From Novosphingobium sp. PhB165 (GTDB taxonomy: Bacteria; Pseudomonadota; Alphaproteobacteria; Sphingomonadales; Sphingomonadaceae), in assembly GCF_004341845.1 (NCBI RefSeq), contig NZ_SLVB01000001.1:992001-1056000 (forward strand): a DNA stretch of 64,000 nucleotides. Reading direction: 5' to 3'. The translations under genes and the position numbers were made by a program. Each line of letters starts with the position of its first letter. Position 1 is the stretch's first letter. Shown piece by piece: positions 43,615 through 53,237 of this stretch. The notes under the pieces are model-generated. The model was given only the letters and a program-made list of their open reading frames with translations. It searched no databases and was not told the DNA's origin.

Positions 43615-45510
43615 TCAGGCGATCCCCAGCCGCGCGAGCGACCTGTCCAGCATCAGAAGCTGCCACAAGAGCCGCGAGTGATCGGCCCGCCCGGCAATAT
43701 GCGCCTCCGCCAGCGCGGTCAGGCGCCGCAGATCGAACCAGCCGGTGCGCCCGAGCGTGGCGCTGGTCGCGATTTCCCGGGCGGTATTCGCAAGCGGTCC
43801 GCGCAGCCACTGCGCGATGGGTGTCACGAAGCCCTGCTTCGGGCGATAGAGAATATCGTCCGGCAACATCCGCCGCATCGTCCGCTTCATCAGCCATTTG
43901 CCCTGCCCGCTCCGCACGCGCATCGATTCGGGCAGGCTGGCGGCGAATTCGATCAGGCGGTGGTCGAGCAGCGGCTCACGCGCTTCAAGGCTGACCGCCA
44001 TGCTCGTGCGGTCGACTTTGGTGAGGATATCCCCCGGCAGCCAGTGCTTGAGATCGGCATATTGCGCGCGGTCTAGACCCGAGCGGGCCGGGGCGCCGCG
44101 CATCGTCTCGATCACCGCGTCCTCGGCCCGATATTCGCCGCGCAGGCGCAGGAAGGCGTCCGAATAGAGCGTGTCGCGCAGTTCCGGCGGCGTGAAGCAG
44201 ATGGCACGCGCATAACCCGTCGCACTGTCCGCCGCGAGCGACTGGAAGGTCGCCTTGGCGCGCAGAGGGCGCGGCGCCCAGTCCGCCTTGGGCCAGATTC
44301 GCCCTGCCGTCCCGAACACCGGACCACGCAGCGATTGCGGCAGCACCGAGCGCACCCGATCCTCCCCATGCTGGAACACGTGGCGCCGATAGCCCGCGAA
44401 AGCCTCGTCCGCGCCGTCGCCCGACAGCGCCACCGTCACCGATTCCCGCGCAAGCTGGCACACGCGCCAGGTCGGCAACGCCGAGGCATCGGCGAAAGGC
44501 TCGTCGAACATCGCCGAAAGCGTATCGATCGCATCGAAATCGTCCGGCGAGACCCGACGCGAAACATGGTCGGTGGAGAAGCGCCGCGCAATCTCGTCCG
44601 CATAGCCCGTCTCGTCCAGCGCCGCGACGTCGAAACCGATCGAGCACGTCCGCACCGGGCGCGACGACGCCTCGGCCATCAGCGCAACCACACTCGAACT
44701 GTCCACCCCACCCGACAGGAACGCGCCCAGCGGCACATCGGCAACCATGCGCGATGTCACCGCCTCGCGCATGAGGTGGAGCAGCTCCGCCTCAAGATCG
44801 GCGATTCGGCCCTTGCGGCGTTCGGCGAAAGTCACGTCCCAGTACTGCACCGGCTTCGGCATCGGCGCGCCATGGCGCAGCAGCAGCGTATGGCCTGCGG
44901 GAAGCTTGGAGACACCCTTGAGGATCGCCCGGCTGTCCGGCATGTAGCCCCAGGCGAGGTAATCCTCCACCGCCAGCGGATCGATCTCCCGCCGCAGCAG
45001 GGGATGCGCCAACAGCGCCTTGAGTTCGGAACCGAAGGCCAGACTGCCGTCGCTCAGCGGTGCAAGATAGAGCGGCTTCACGCCCAGCCTGTCGCGCGCC
45101 AGGAACAGCGATCGCGCTTCGAGATCGTAGATCGCGAAGGCGAACATGCCGTGGAGGCGCGAAACGCAGGAAGGCCCCCAGCGCTGCCAGGCGGCCAGGA
45201 TCACCTCGCTATCGCCCTGCGTGCGGAACGTAGCGCCATGGGCCTCCAGTTCGCTGCGCAGCGCCTGAAAATTGTAGATCTCGCCGTTGAACACCAGCAT
45301 CGCCCGGCCATCGGCAGAGGCCATGGGCTGCGGCGAGCCGGCAACGTCGATGATCGAGAGGCGGCGATGGCCCAATGCAATGCCCGGAGCCGTCCAGACA
45401 CCCTGTCCATCAGGCCCGCGATGAGCGATGGCATCGCACATCGCCTCAACCCGCGCGGGATCGACGGGCTTGGGCGTCTCGAGATGGTAGATACCGGCAA
45501 TCCCGCACAT
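43615..45510 (-). CDS. XrtA/PEP-CTERM system asparagine-synthase-type amidotransferase
   Basis: 631 residues from MCGIAGIYHLE, so the glutaminase nucleophile Cys2 follows the start Met directly; the frame is open much further upstream but only this start is sensible. The glutaminase domain (~1-215) has AHRGPDGQG and FNGEIYNF. The synthetase domain has the PP-loop AFLSGGVDSSSVVA, and DGADEAFAGY. It transfers ammonia from Gln to a carboxyl group, probably on a sugar or polymer precursor. Last gene of the minus-strand exosortase operon, 11 nt from the exosortase gene. Confidence 0.92.
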   Translation of the reverse strand: MCGIAGIYHLETPKPVDPARVEAMCDAIAHRGPDGQGVWTAPGIALGHRRLSIIDVAGSPQPMASADGRAMLVFNGEIYNFQALRSELEAHGATFRTQGDSEVILAAWQRWGPSCVSRLHGMFAFAIYDLEARSLFLARDRLGVKPLYLAPLSDGSLAFGSELKALLAHPLLRREIDPLAVEDYLAWGYMPDSRAILKGVSKLPAGHTLLLRHGAPMPKPVQYWDVTFAERRKGRIADLEAELLHLMREAVTSRMVADVPLGAFLSGGVDSSSVVALMAEASSRPVRTCSIGFDVAALDETGYADEIARRFSTDHVSRRVSPDDFDAIDTLSAMFDEPFADASALPTWRVCQLARESVTVALSGDGADEAFAGYRRHVFQHGEDRVRSVLPQSLRGPVFGTAGRIWPKADWAPRPLRAKATFQSLAADSATGYARAICFTPPELRDTLYSDAFLRLRGEYRAEDAVIETMRGAPARSGLDRAQYADLKHWLPGDILTKVDRTSMAVSLEAREPLLDHRLIEFAASLPESMRVRSGQGKWLMKRTMRRMLPDDILYRPKQGFVTPIAQWLRGPLANTAREIATSATLGRTGWFDLRRLTALAEAHIAGRADHSRLLWQLLMLDRSLARLGIA

Positions 45511-45521
45511 ATATGACGGAC

Positions 45522-47087
45522 CTAGCGGAGCTTGCCGATGCGGTCCATCCACCCTGAGGGGCGGTCCGTCGCGGCGAGGAACCGGGCGACCGCACGTTCC
45601 GCCGGTCGGCCGGGCCGATCTTCGGCGGAAAGAATCAGCATCATCGTCGGCCGTTCCCGCAGCAGCAGATGATCGCCGATCACCGCCAGCTTGAGACGGG
45701 CATTGCTGCCGGTCAGCAGACCTCCGGTGCGGTACCATGTTACCGCGAGGCGCTCGACCGTTCCGGCACCGAGAAGCCGTTCGCTGCGACCATCGGCAAA
45801 GGCGGGGCCGACACCCTGCCAGGCCCACGGGCTGTCCGGCGTCAGGGCGCCCTGCCCGAAGCCTCCGGCCTCGCGCCCTTCTCCCTGACTGGCATAGAGT
45901 GCCACGAAGACATCGACCTGATCGCCCTCACCATCCGCGTAGCGGCCAAGCAGTCGGTGGTCGGCGCCCTCGGCGCGCGGTTCCCACCAGATCGCCGGGG
46001 CATAATCGACCCGGTGCCACCCTGCGACCTCCGGTAAATCGATACGCGCCGGCACGGAGGCCTTCAGATTGTCGGCATAGTGCGCCCACAGGAATGCGCC
46101 CGTCACGATGGCTGTCATCGCCAGCAGCGCCAGCGATGCCGAAATCCGCGCCTCTCCAAGTCGTGCCAGCAGGGGATCGGCTTCGATCCGTTCGGCATCG
46201 ATCATTGATGTTTCGAGCGGGCGGTCGAAGAAGCGCCAGCCTCCGGCGATCACGCCCGCCAGCACCAGCGCGAAGAAGATCCAGCCGTAGACGATGTGGT
46301 CGAACCCGGCCGCCTTTTCGGTGCCCACGAACTGCGCGGCGAAGATCGTCGCCCAGGCGCGTACCCCGTTGGCCTGCACCGGCACGACGACACAGGCCAG
46401 CAAAAACCCAGCGCGCCGCCGCCAGCTTATGAAGCAGACATTGGCGGCGAGCACGCCGAACGCGATCATGGCGATCAGGAACTTCACGCCCGAGCAGGCC
46501 TCGGCAACCTCGAACAGCCCGGCGCGCGTATCGATGAACACCCCGTCGATCCGCGCCTCGATCCCGGAGAGATGCGTCAGTGCAATCGTTATCCGGGCCG
46601 TCACGGTCTGGAGAACTTCAACCAGTTCCTCTCCGAACGGCACGAGGAAGACCATGTAGCAGAGCGGGAACAGCAGCCCGGCAGTGACTTGCGGCCCCAG
46701 CAACAGCGGCACCGATGAGGCGAGCAGCGCCACCGCCCCGGCCTGCCTTGCAAGGTCGAGGCCCGAAAGCGCGCCGAGCAGCCAAAGGAAGGCCGCCATC
46801 GCGAAGGGAACGACGCCGGGCCACCAGCAAGATGGCGTCAGTTTCGCCAGTTCGTCCCGCCGCTGCCAGACCAGCCAGCCGATGATCGGCGGGATCAGGA
46901 TCACGTGGTTGTAAGTCGAGATATCCCACCACTGGCGCGCCATTGCCGACCAGTCGGGGAAAAAGGCCACGATCAGCGCCAGCCAGCCCAGAGAGATTCG
47001 CAGGAGCGCGCCGCGCCAGTGCTCCGGAACCGCATGCGCCCGCGCAAGCGAAAGCGCCTCAGGCGGCATCGCTGAGCCCCGGAGCAT
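45522..47087 (-). CDS. xrtA: Exosortase A fused to EpsI-type C-terminal domain
   Basis: 521 residues; a later ATG at 47069 is also possible. Exosortase is a membrane transpeptidase that processes PEP-CTERM proteins. Residues ~30-290 hold eight or so membrane helices with the catalytic triad equivalents Cys198 (VAEACSGVKFL), Arg243 (ANGVRAWATI) and His264 (GFDHIVYGW). A ninth hydrophobic helix near 316-333 leads to a soluble EpsI domain (~345-521; LPEVAGWHRVDYAP, AVTWYRTGGL). It overlaps the end of the glycosyltransferase gene upstream. No PEP-CTERM substrate gene is seen in the window. Confidence 0.94.
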   Translation of the reverse strand: MLRGSAMPPEALSLARAHAVPEHWRGALLRISLGWLALIVAFFPDWSAMARQWWDISTYNHVILIPPIIGWLVWQRRDELAKLTPSCWWPGVVPFAMAAFLWLLGALSGLDLARQAGAVALLASSVPLLLGPQVTAGLLFPLCYMVFLVPFGEELVEVLQTVTARITIALTHLSGIEARIDGVFIDTRAGLFEVAEACSGVKFLIAMIAFGVLAANVCFISWRRRAGFLLACVVVPVQANGVRAWATIFAAQFVGTEKAAGFDHIVYGWIFFALVLAGVIAGGWRFFDRPLETSMIDAERIEADPLLARLGEARISASLALLAMTAIVTGAFLWAHYADNLKASVPARIDLPEVAGWHRVDYAPAIWWEPRAEGADHRLLGRYADGEGDQVDVFVALYASQGEGREAGGFGQGALTPDSPWAWQGVGPAFADGRSERLLGAGTVERLAVTWYRTGGLLTGSNARLKLAVIGDHLLLRERPTMMLILSAEDRPGRPAERAVARFLAATDRPSGWMDRIGKLR

Positions 47088-48282
47088 TGCATCCCATCAG
47101 TCCCGGCAGCGCGGCGAGCGCGGCATCCCAGCCCGCGTGAGCCTCGATCCACGCGCGCGCGGCGTGCCCAATCATTTTAGCCCTGACGGGATCTGCCGCC
47201 AGTGCGCAGACCGCCTCGGCCAGCGCCGTATCGTTCTCTCCCACGAGGAAATCGCGTCCGTCCTCGGCGGGAATCCCGGTGGCCGCGCCGGACGAGAGAA
47301 CCACGGGAAGGCCCATGCTCATCGCCTCAAGCACCTTGTTCTGCACGCCGCGCGCGATTTCGAGCGGGACCAGCGCCATATCGGCTGCCGCCAGAAACGG
47401 GCGAACATCGTCAACCCGGCCCCATATGTGAATGCCGTCGCGCCCATGGTGCGCGGTCAATGCAGGCGGCGGATTGCGGCCGACGACGTGCAGGCTCGCA
47501 TCGGGAAAGCGGGTGCGGACGGCGGGCATGATCCGCTCGATTGCGCGCTTTACAGCGGCCACATTGGGCGCATAATCCATCTGTCCGGTGAAGATTAGGC
47601 GGGGCCCGGTCATGTCCGCCATGCGCGGCTCGGGCGTAATTCCGGCCGGATCGAACAGGTCGCTGTCGATGCCATTGCCCATCGCTTCCACGCGGCAGGA
47701 GGGATCGGCCCGCCGCTCGCGGAACAGCCGGGCCTCGGCATCGCTGACCAGCAGCGTGGCATCGGCGCGGCGGGCGATATCGGCTTCCTCGCGGGCGAGA
47801 AGGCGGCCTTCGCGCCGCTCCATCCATGCGCGCGGGCCACGGCCCTTCGCGCCGTAGGCCTCGAACTTGGCCGAATCGACATCGACGAGATCGGCGATCA
47901 CACGTCCGGCGAACTCGGCCGGGACATATTGCGCCACCTGACCGGAAAAGAGGTAGATCCCCGCAATCGGACGGGTCCGCAGCGTTTCGGAGACCCAGCG
48001 CGCCATGCGGGCATCGTGGAACGCCGTGATGCTGAGCGGCCGCCCGCGCGCCAGCGCCTCGATCCCCGCCAGCGCCAGCGTCTTTGTGCGATCGAGCAGC
48101 AAGTGGCTCGCCGCGAGTGCCGCCAGATCGCTCTCGCTGTCCCGGTCGGCGGGGTCATCGGCGAAGCAGCCGACATGGACCGGCGCCAGCCTCGCCAGCG
48201 CCTTCAGGATGTGGTGGGAACGGATCTTGTCGCCGCGATCCGGGGGAAAGGGAATCCGGTGGGCGAGGAACAGGATCTCCAT
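47059..48282 (-). CDS. XrtA system-associated glycosyltransferase (TIGR03087-like)
   Basis: 407 residues from MEILFLAHRIPFPPDRGDK, which is the recognisable N-terminus of this group; the frame continues upstream inside the FemAB-like gene. It is a GT4-like transferase: the N-terminal Rossmann domain has HILKALARLAPVHVGCF, the C-terminal domain has LIFTGQMDYAPNVAAV and the donor-binding GVQNKVLEAMSMGLPVVLS. It adds a sugar during exopolysaccharide assembly in the cytoplasm. Its ATG overlaps the upstream TAA (TAATG). Confidence 0.92.
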   Translation of the reverse strand: MEILFLAHRIPFPPDRGDKIRSHHILKALARLAPVHVGCFADDPADRDSESDLAALAASHLLLDRTKTLALAGIEALARGRPLSITAFHDARMARWVSETLRTRPIAGIYLFSGQVAQYVPAEFAGRVIADLVDVDSAKFEAYGAKGRGPRAWMERREGRLLAREEADIARRADATLLVSDAEARLFRERRADPSCRVEAMGNGIDSDLFDPAGITPEPRMADMTGPRLIFTGQMDYAPNVAAVKRAIERIMPAVRTRFPDASLHVVGRNPPPALTAHHGRDGIHIWGRVDDVRPFLAAADMALVPLEIARGVQNKVLEAMSMGLPVVLSSGAATGIPAEDGRDFLVGENDTALAEAVCALAADPVRAKMIGHAARAWIEAHAGWDAALAALPGLMGCNAPGLSDAA

Positions 48283-49355
48283 TACCCAATCCCGCGCGCG
48301 ATCAACGGCCCCAGCCGGTTGGCGACGAAGAGCGGCAGGCGCTGCCAGACTCTGATCTGGAGCGAGAGTCCGGCGCTTGTCGGATCGGCATTGCGTCTGG
48401 CGGCGCCCGGCGCGGTCCAGGTCCCGTAAGTCAGCGGCTCGGGCTCGAAGCCCCAGTTGCGCTTGAAGTGATAGGCGCCGCTCGCGGTCTTCGAGCGACC
48501 GAAGTCGAAATGCGTGCAACCGCGCGTGCGGGCATGGCGCATGAGTTCGAAATACATCCGGTCATTCGCCCGCAGCCCTCGCGCCGCATGGGTGCCGCCG
48601 CCCCAGTAGGGCATCGCCGCGCCCCGGTGATAGAGCGTGATGACGCTCGCGACCGGCGCCCCGGCGTGGCGCACGGTCAGGATATCCGCGTCCGCCCCGA
48701 ACGCATCGATCACCGCATCGAGCAGCGCGCGCGGAAAGACCGGCGTGCCCAAATTGCGATAGCTCTCGGCAAAAACGGCGTAATGCGCCGCGCGGTCGCG
48801 TTCGGAGCTGCCGATTTCGATTTCGAGATCGTTGGCGAGACCCTTGCGCACTTCGGCGCGCTGCTTGCGCGGAATCGCGAGCAGTTCAGCCTCGTCGTCC
48901 GCCGCGAGCGGGCGGGTGAAGTTGCAGTGGCTCTCGGTCTTGAGCGCCCAATTTGCGCGCGCATCGGGCAGCACGCCGCCGCGCAATTCGATGGCGAGGC
49001 AAGACAGCCGCAACGCCAGTTCCTCCAGCGCGGCGAAGATCGCCTCGACATCGGCCTCAGGCGTGGCCAGCAGCCCGCCGCCGACGGCAAAGCCGCTCGA
49101 CGCCAGCAGACGCCCGAAGACCGGCGAGTGGATCGCATCGAGCGGCAGGAAGGCGACGATTTCGCCGTGCCGCTCCTGCACCAGCGCCAATGCGCGATTG
49201 CCGGTGGCCTTGGCGACCGCGACGAACCAACACGGACGATGGAACGGCGTGGCATCGGGATGGCGCGCCAGAAAGCTCTCGATCCGGGCAAGTTCGTCGG
49301 GATCGTCGAGATCGGGCAGGCGCAGACTCGCCGGAAGCGAAAACGGTGCGTTCAT
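48282..49355 (-). CDS. XrtA system-associated FemAB-like protein (TIGR03019-like)
   Basis: 357 residues with two GNAT-like halves. Recognisable are FHRPCWFVAVAKATGN near the start, IPRKQRAEVRKGLAND and the C-terminal HFDFGRSKTASGAYHFKRNW followed by EPEPLTY. FemAB relatives transfer amino acids from aminoacyl-tRNA or acyl groups from activated donors; in XrtA loci the acceptor is unknown but is expected to be polymer-linked. It overlaps the deacetylase gene upstream by 4 nt and the glycosyltransferase gene downstream by 1 nt. Confidence 0.92.
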   Translation of the reverse strand: MNAPFSLPASLRLPDLDDPDELARIESFLARHPDATPFHRPCWFVAVAKATGNRALALVQERHGEIVAFLPLDAIHSPVFGRLLASSGFAVGGGLLATPEADVEAIFAALEELALRLSCLAIELRGGVLPDARANWALKTESHCNFTRPLAADDEAELLAIPRKQRAEVRKGLANDLEIEIGSSERDRAAHYAVFAESYRNLGTPVFPRALLDAVIDAFGADADILTVRHAGAPVASVITLYHRGAAMPYWGGGTHAARGLRANDRMYFELMRHARTRGCTHFDFGRSKTASGAYHFKRNWGFEPEPLTYGTWTAPGAARRNADPTSAGLSLQIRVWQRLPLFVANRLGPLIARGIG

Positions 49356-50221
49356 GCCGCCAGTGCCGTCACGCCCGCCGCCTCACGCGCGGCGATCTCG
49401 TCCATCCGGCCCCAGCGGAACTCGCCGATAAGCCGGCGCAGCTTCCCGGCCATCACGCCCAGATTGGTGTAATGGCGCAGCCGCGAACGCAGCGGCGCAT
49501 TGTCGACGCGCGGCTGACTCGGGTCGATTTCCCAGGGATGGAAATAGAACACCGCCGGGCGCCCCTCGCCGTTCACTTGCCGGATCGCCCAGCGTGAGAA
49601 GCCGTACGGCAGGACACGGAAGAACCCGCCGCCGCCCGCCGCGAGTCTCCGCCCACCGAAAAGCGCGGTAGTCACCGGGATTTCCACGAAATCCGACCCG
49701 GAGATCGGCTGGAATGCGAAACGCGGCGCCTCGCGCCAACCGTAGTGATCATGCACCACCGGCGCGACGCTGGACGAGTAGCGATAGCCCTGCTCCGCCA
49801 GCACATCGAAAGCCCACGGCGTGCGCGCATCGATGGAAAAGCTCGGCGCACGATAGCCGGTGACGGCCACGCCCGCCGCATCCTCGATGGCCTTGCGTGC
49901 GCGGGAGAGGTCTTCGCCGAAACGGTGCGGGTCCATGCGGAACACGCGCTCGTGGTCCCAGCCGTGGCTGGCGATCTCATGCCCGGCCTCGACGATCCGG
50001 CGGATCACCGCTGGATGCCGCTCGGCGATCCAGCCCAGTGTAAAGAACGTGCCGACCACACCGGCCTCGGCAAAAAGCGCCAGAATTTCATCGCAGTTCC
50101 GCTCGACCCGGCAGGGCAGCGAGGGCCACTGGGCGCGGTCGATCACGGTCTCGAAGGCGCCGACCTGAAACCAGTCCTCGACGTCGACCGAAAGCCCGTT
50201 GATCGGCCGCATATCACGCAT
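49352..50221 (-). CDS. XrtA system-associated polysaccharide deacetylase (TIGR03006-like)
   Basis: 289 residues from the ATG with GGAG 7 nt upstream; a TTG four codons earlier is possible. NodB homology domain: LSVDVEDWFQ holds the metal Asp, HEIASHGWDHERVF the His-x4-His-like pair, TGYRAPSFSID the conserved Arg, and FYFHPWEID a C-terminal His. It removes N- or O-acetyl groups from the exopolysaccharide or its intermediate. It has no signal peptide, so acts in the cytoplasm or is exported otherwise. Its end overlaps the FemAB-like gene by 4 nt. Confidence 0.92.
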   Translation of the reverse strand: MRDMRPINGLSVDVEDWFQVGAFETVIDRAQWPSLPCRVERNCDEILALFAEAGVVGTFFTLGWIAERHPAVIRRIVEAGHEIASHGWDHERVFRMDPHRFGEDLSRARKAIEDAAGVAVTGYRAPSFSIDARTPWAFDVLAEQGYRYSSSVAPVVHDHYGWREAPRFAFQPISGSDFVEIPVTTALFGGRRLAAGGGGFFRVLPYGFSRWAIRQVNGEGRPAVFYFHPWEIDPSQPRVDNAPLRSRLRHYTNLGVMAGKLRRLIGEFRWGRMDEIAAREAAGVTALAA

Positions 50222-50254
50222 GTCTGGCTCCAATTCCCGGCGCGCGCAGTCGGA

Positions 50255-51448
50255 TCAGGCCGCCGCGCGGTGGCCTTCGCCGCCCTCGAACCATTCGATG
50301 AGCATGGTCAGCATGTGGCGCAGCGTGGCCTCCTGCTCCTCGACACGCGTTTCCAGCCGGGCGACTTGCGCCTGTGCCTGCGCGAGCTGGTTCTGAAGCG
50401 TAGCGATTGCCTGCGGATCGCCAGTGGCGGTGCGATCCACATGCTCCGCCGCTGCGGCGAGTTCGAGAACCGCGCGTTGCAGCTCGTCGATCTGCATATC
50501 GCGCTCGGCCAGCGCGCTCTCGATCATGGCGGCAGTGGCCCCGGTATCGAGAACCACGGCCTGGCCAGCCGGTTCGGCGTGCACAGGCGCCGGCGAAGGC
50601 GCCTTGGCCGGCCGCGGGCTGACGAGCGCGATGGCGCCATCGTCATCAAGCTCACCCAACACTTCGTTCAGCATGGAGACGTCGATCCGCACCCGCTGCT
50701 CGACTGCACCCAGCAGCAGCAGGCGGTTGAGCACCTGATTGATCCGGCGCGGAATGCCGCCGGTCGCGGCATGGATCGCGCCATGAACCTCGTCATCGAA
50801 GGCAGGGCGGCCCTGCCATCCGACGCAGGCGAGCCGGTGCTCGACATAGCTACGCACTTCGCCTGCCGTCATCGCGGTAAGATGATGCGTCGCGATCACG
50901 CGCTGGCGCAGCTGCTCCAGCTGGTCGCTTTCGAGCAGCGTCGTGCGAAACTCGGGCTGTCCCAGCAGCAGCGTCTGCAACAGCGGATGCGCGCCGAGCT
51001 GGAAGTTCGAGAGCATGCGCAGTTCTTCGATGGCGCTGATCGAAAGGTTCTGCGCCTCGTCCACGATCAGCAGGCAGCGACGACCGGCGCGCGCCTCGCC
51101 GTGGAGGAAGTGCTCGATGGCGCCCAGCGCCGAGGCCTTGTCGTGCCCCGCCACCGGCAGGCCGAACTCCTGCGCAACGACATGGACGATCTCCTCCCCG
51201 TCAAGCGCGCTGGTCACCACGAGCGCGGCGGTCAGCTGCGCGGGGTCGATCGTCGCCATGAGGTGCGCCACCAGCGTGGACTTGCCCGCACCCACTTCGC
51301 CGGTGATGACCACGAAGCCCTCACCCTGCGCTAGGCCATAGCCAAGGTAGGACAGCGCCTTGCGGTGCGTCGCGCTCTCGAAATAGAACGCCGGATCGGG
51401 GGTGAGCTGGAAGGGCCTAGCCCGGAGCCCGTAGAAATCTTCGAACAT
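50255..51448 (-). CDS. XrtA system-associated AAA ATPase (TIGR03015-like)
   Basis: 397 residues. The ExeA-like ATPase domain (~1-265) starts MFEDFYGLRARPFQLTPDP and has Walker A in TGEVGAGKSTLV and Walker B in CLLIVDEAQNLS. A C-terminal part (~290-390) includes a coiled coil with many Glu, Gln and Ala (DELQRAVLELAAAAEH, LQNQLAQAQAQVARLETRVEEQ). It is a constant member of exosortase A loci, proposed to power or organise assembly of the export complex; the true role is unproven. Confidence 0.92.
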   Translation of the reverse strand: MFEDFYGLRARPFQLTPDPAFYFESATHRKALSYLGYGLAQGEGFVVITGEVGAGKSTLVAHLMATIDPAQLTAALVVTSALDGEEIVHVVAQEFGLPVAGHDKASALGAIEHFLHGEARAGRRCLLIVDEAQNLSISAIEELRMLSNFQLGAHPLLQTLLLGQPEFRTTLLESDQLEQLRQRVIATHHLTAMTAGEVRSYVEHRLACVGWQGRPAFDDEVHGAIHAATGGIPRRINQVLNRLLLLGAVEQRVRIDVSMLNEVLGELDDDGAIALVSPRPAKAPSPAPVHAEPAGQAVVLDTGATAAMIESALAERDMQIDELQRAVLELAAAAEHVDRTATGDPQAIATLQNQLAQAQAQVARLETRVEEQEATLRHMLTMLIEWFEGGEGHRAAA

Positions 51449-51497
51449 TTCCTGTTCTCCTCGCGCACTGCTTAAAGCGCGAATTAAAGCGGAACTC

Positions 51498-53237
51498 TTA
51501 AAAACTGTACCTCAGCCCGGCGAGGGCAGATGCGGTCCAGATATCGTCATCGAACGTATCGTCGCGGCTGGCGCCATCGATGCTGAGCGCGAGCGACGCG
51601 CGCAGGCGGCGGGCCAGCATGCGGTAATAGGAAGCGCTGCCGCCATAGCCGGTGACATTCCCGGTCAGCGGGTCGCTGCTCGACAGCCAGTTGGCGTAGA
51701 CGCTGGTGGACCAGCCCGCCTCGCGGCCCAGACGGCCGGAGAGATAGGCGGCCAGCCACCAGTTCTCGTCCACCGTACCGTTCGCGGCGGCGAGCACCGA
51801 ATCCTCGCGGGCGATGAAGCGGCGGTGGTCGTAACCCGCGCCGATCCCGGCATCGAGGCGGCCGAAGCGCGTCGAATAACTCGCTGCGAAGCCCTGCGCC
51901 CGGAACACCGCCGAGCGCACCGATCCCAGCGCGCCCGACAGACAGGTGCCGCCGTTGAGCGAGGACACGCAGCCGCGCAGGTCACCCGTTACCGGATCGC
52001 GCACGGCCTCGAAATCGTCGGGCAACTGGTCGATCACGCGGTTGAGCTGGCCGCCGAAGCCCGAGATATTGTTGTAGACCGCAAGGTTCACGCTGCTGCG
52101 GTCGTTCGGCGCCCAGGCCAACGTGCCGCCATAGGCTGTCCCGCCATAGCGCCGCCCGACATGGGCCGAGAGCGAGGTGCGCCGGCTGGGCCGCCACATG
52201 ACCGCCACATCCCAGATCAGCCCGCTGACATCATAGGCGAGTTCGCGCGGCGCGCTCTTGTCGGTCCGATAGCGGCCGTCGCTGCCGATCACCGGGTTGC
52301 CGTCCGCATCGCGCAGCGCATCGCGGCTAGACACTTCGACATCCTCGTAACCGAGCGCGCCGACGACACGCACGGTGCGGCTGACCGGCACCGTCACCAA
52401 TCCCCGCGCCTGCATGTCGCGCACGCGCTGGTCGAGGTTGGAGATGTCTTCCTGATAGAAGCTGCCGCCGACGCCAAGGCCCACGGGCAGGATCACATCG
52501 GGTTCGACGCCTGCTTCCAGATCGGCGACCTGGGTGACGCTGCTGTCGAAGATGTCGGGTCCGACCGCGCCGCCATAGGCACCGGGCTCGTCCACCTTGG
52601 TGTAACCGGCGCGGTAATCGGCCGAGAGATTGAGGTCGCCCGCGCGGGTCTTGAACGAAGGGCCGCCATAGACGGTGTAGATATTGGTGCGCGAGGTGCC
52701 CGGCAGTGTGCCACCGGACAGCGCCGATCCGCCTGAGCCTACCCGTGTCTGCGTCGCCAGAGCGCCCGCTTCCAGCGTCAGCCCCGGCAGCACGGTGGTA
52801 TAGCCGCGCGCGACACCGCTCAGCACGTCGCCATTCGACGCCCGGCCCCAGCCGATCTGCTTCTGGTAGCGGACCGAGGCGGCAAGCGCATTGTTGCGCC
52901 CGGTGATCGAGGCATCGACGCCGACCGCGAGTTGGGTCCAGGTGAGTACGTCGCTACCCGGCGAAAGTTCGGCGGTAACGATCTGATCGACCTCGATATA
53001 AGGCGTGATGGCCAGCTGGCGAGCGCCTTTCGCGGCGCCATGCCCCGTCCCCCCGGCGCTCTTGCCCGTGGCACCGGAATCGGCACCCGTGGCACTCGTG
53101 CCGCCCATGCCGGAACCCGTACCGGCCATGCCCGCCGCACCGCTACCCGCGACTTGCGCCTGGGCTTCGACGGGTACCAGCATCATTACGGCAAGACACG
53201 CTAAGGCCGGGTACGCAAACACACTTCCAACGCTCAT
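51498..53237 (-). CDS. XrtA system-associated outer-membrane beta-barrel protein (TIGR03016-like)
   Basis: 579 residues with a signal peptide (...LACLAVMMLVPVEAQAQ) and a Gly/Ser/Thr-rich linker to ~70. The rest has alternating hydrophobic/polar strands and ends in Phe (LAGLRYSF), as an outer-membrane barrel should. This type accompanies the exosortase/EPS export genes and may form or assist the outer-membrane exit for polymer or protein. Its ATG overlaps the kinase stop codon (ATGA). Confidence 0.9.
   Translation of the reverse strand: MSVGSVFAYPALACLAVMMLVPVEAQAQVAGSGAAGMAGTGSGMGGTSATGADSGATGKSAGGTGHGAAKGARQLAITPYIEVDQIVTAELSPGSDVLTWTQLAVGVDASITGRNNALAASVRYQKQIGWGRASNGDVLSGVARGYTTVLPGLTLEAGALATQTRVGSGGSALSGGTLPGTSRTNIYTVYGGPSFKTRAGDLNLSADYRAGYTKVDEPGAYGGAVGPDIFDSSVTQVADLEAGVEPDVILPVGLGVGGSFYQEDISNLDQRVRDMQARGLVTVPVSRTVRVVGALGYEDVEVSSRDALRDADGNPVIGSDGRYRTDKSAPRELAYDVSGLIWDVAVMWRPSRRTSLSAHVGRRYGGTAYGGTLAWAPNDRSSVNLAVYNNISGFGGQLNRVIDQLPDDFEAVRDPVTGDLRGCVSSLNGGTCLSGALGSVRSAVFRAQGFAASYSTRFGRLDAGIGAGYDHRRFIAREDSVLAAANGTVDENWWLAAYLSGRLGREAGWSTSVYANWLSSSDPLTGNVTGYGGSASYYRMLARRLRASLALSIDGASRDDTFDDDIWTASALAGLRYSF

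Noticed and set aside
43559..43897. 112-codon minus-strand frame ending MRRIIVNVD after the amidotransferase stop
   Set aside because: Most of it is an alternative frame of the amidotransferase; the remaining nine-codon tail is too short to support.
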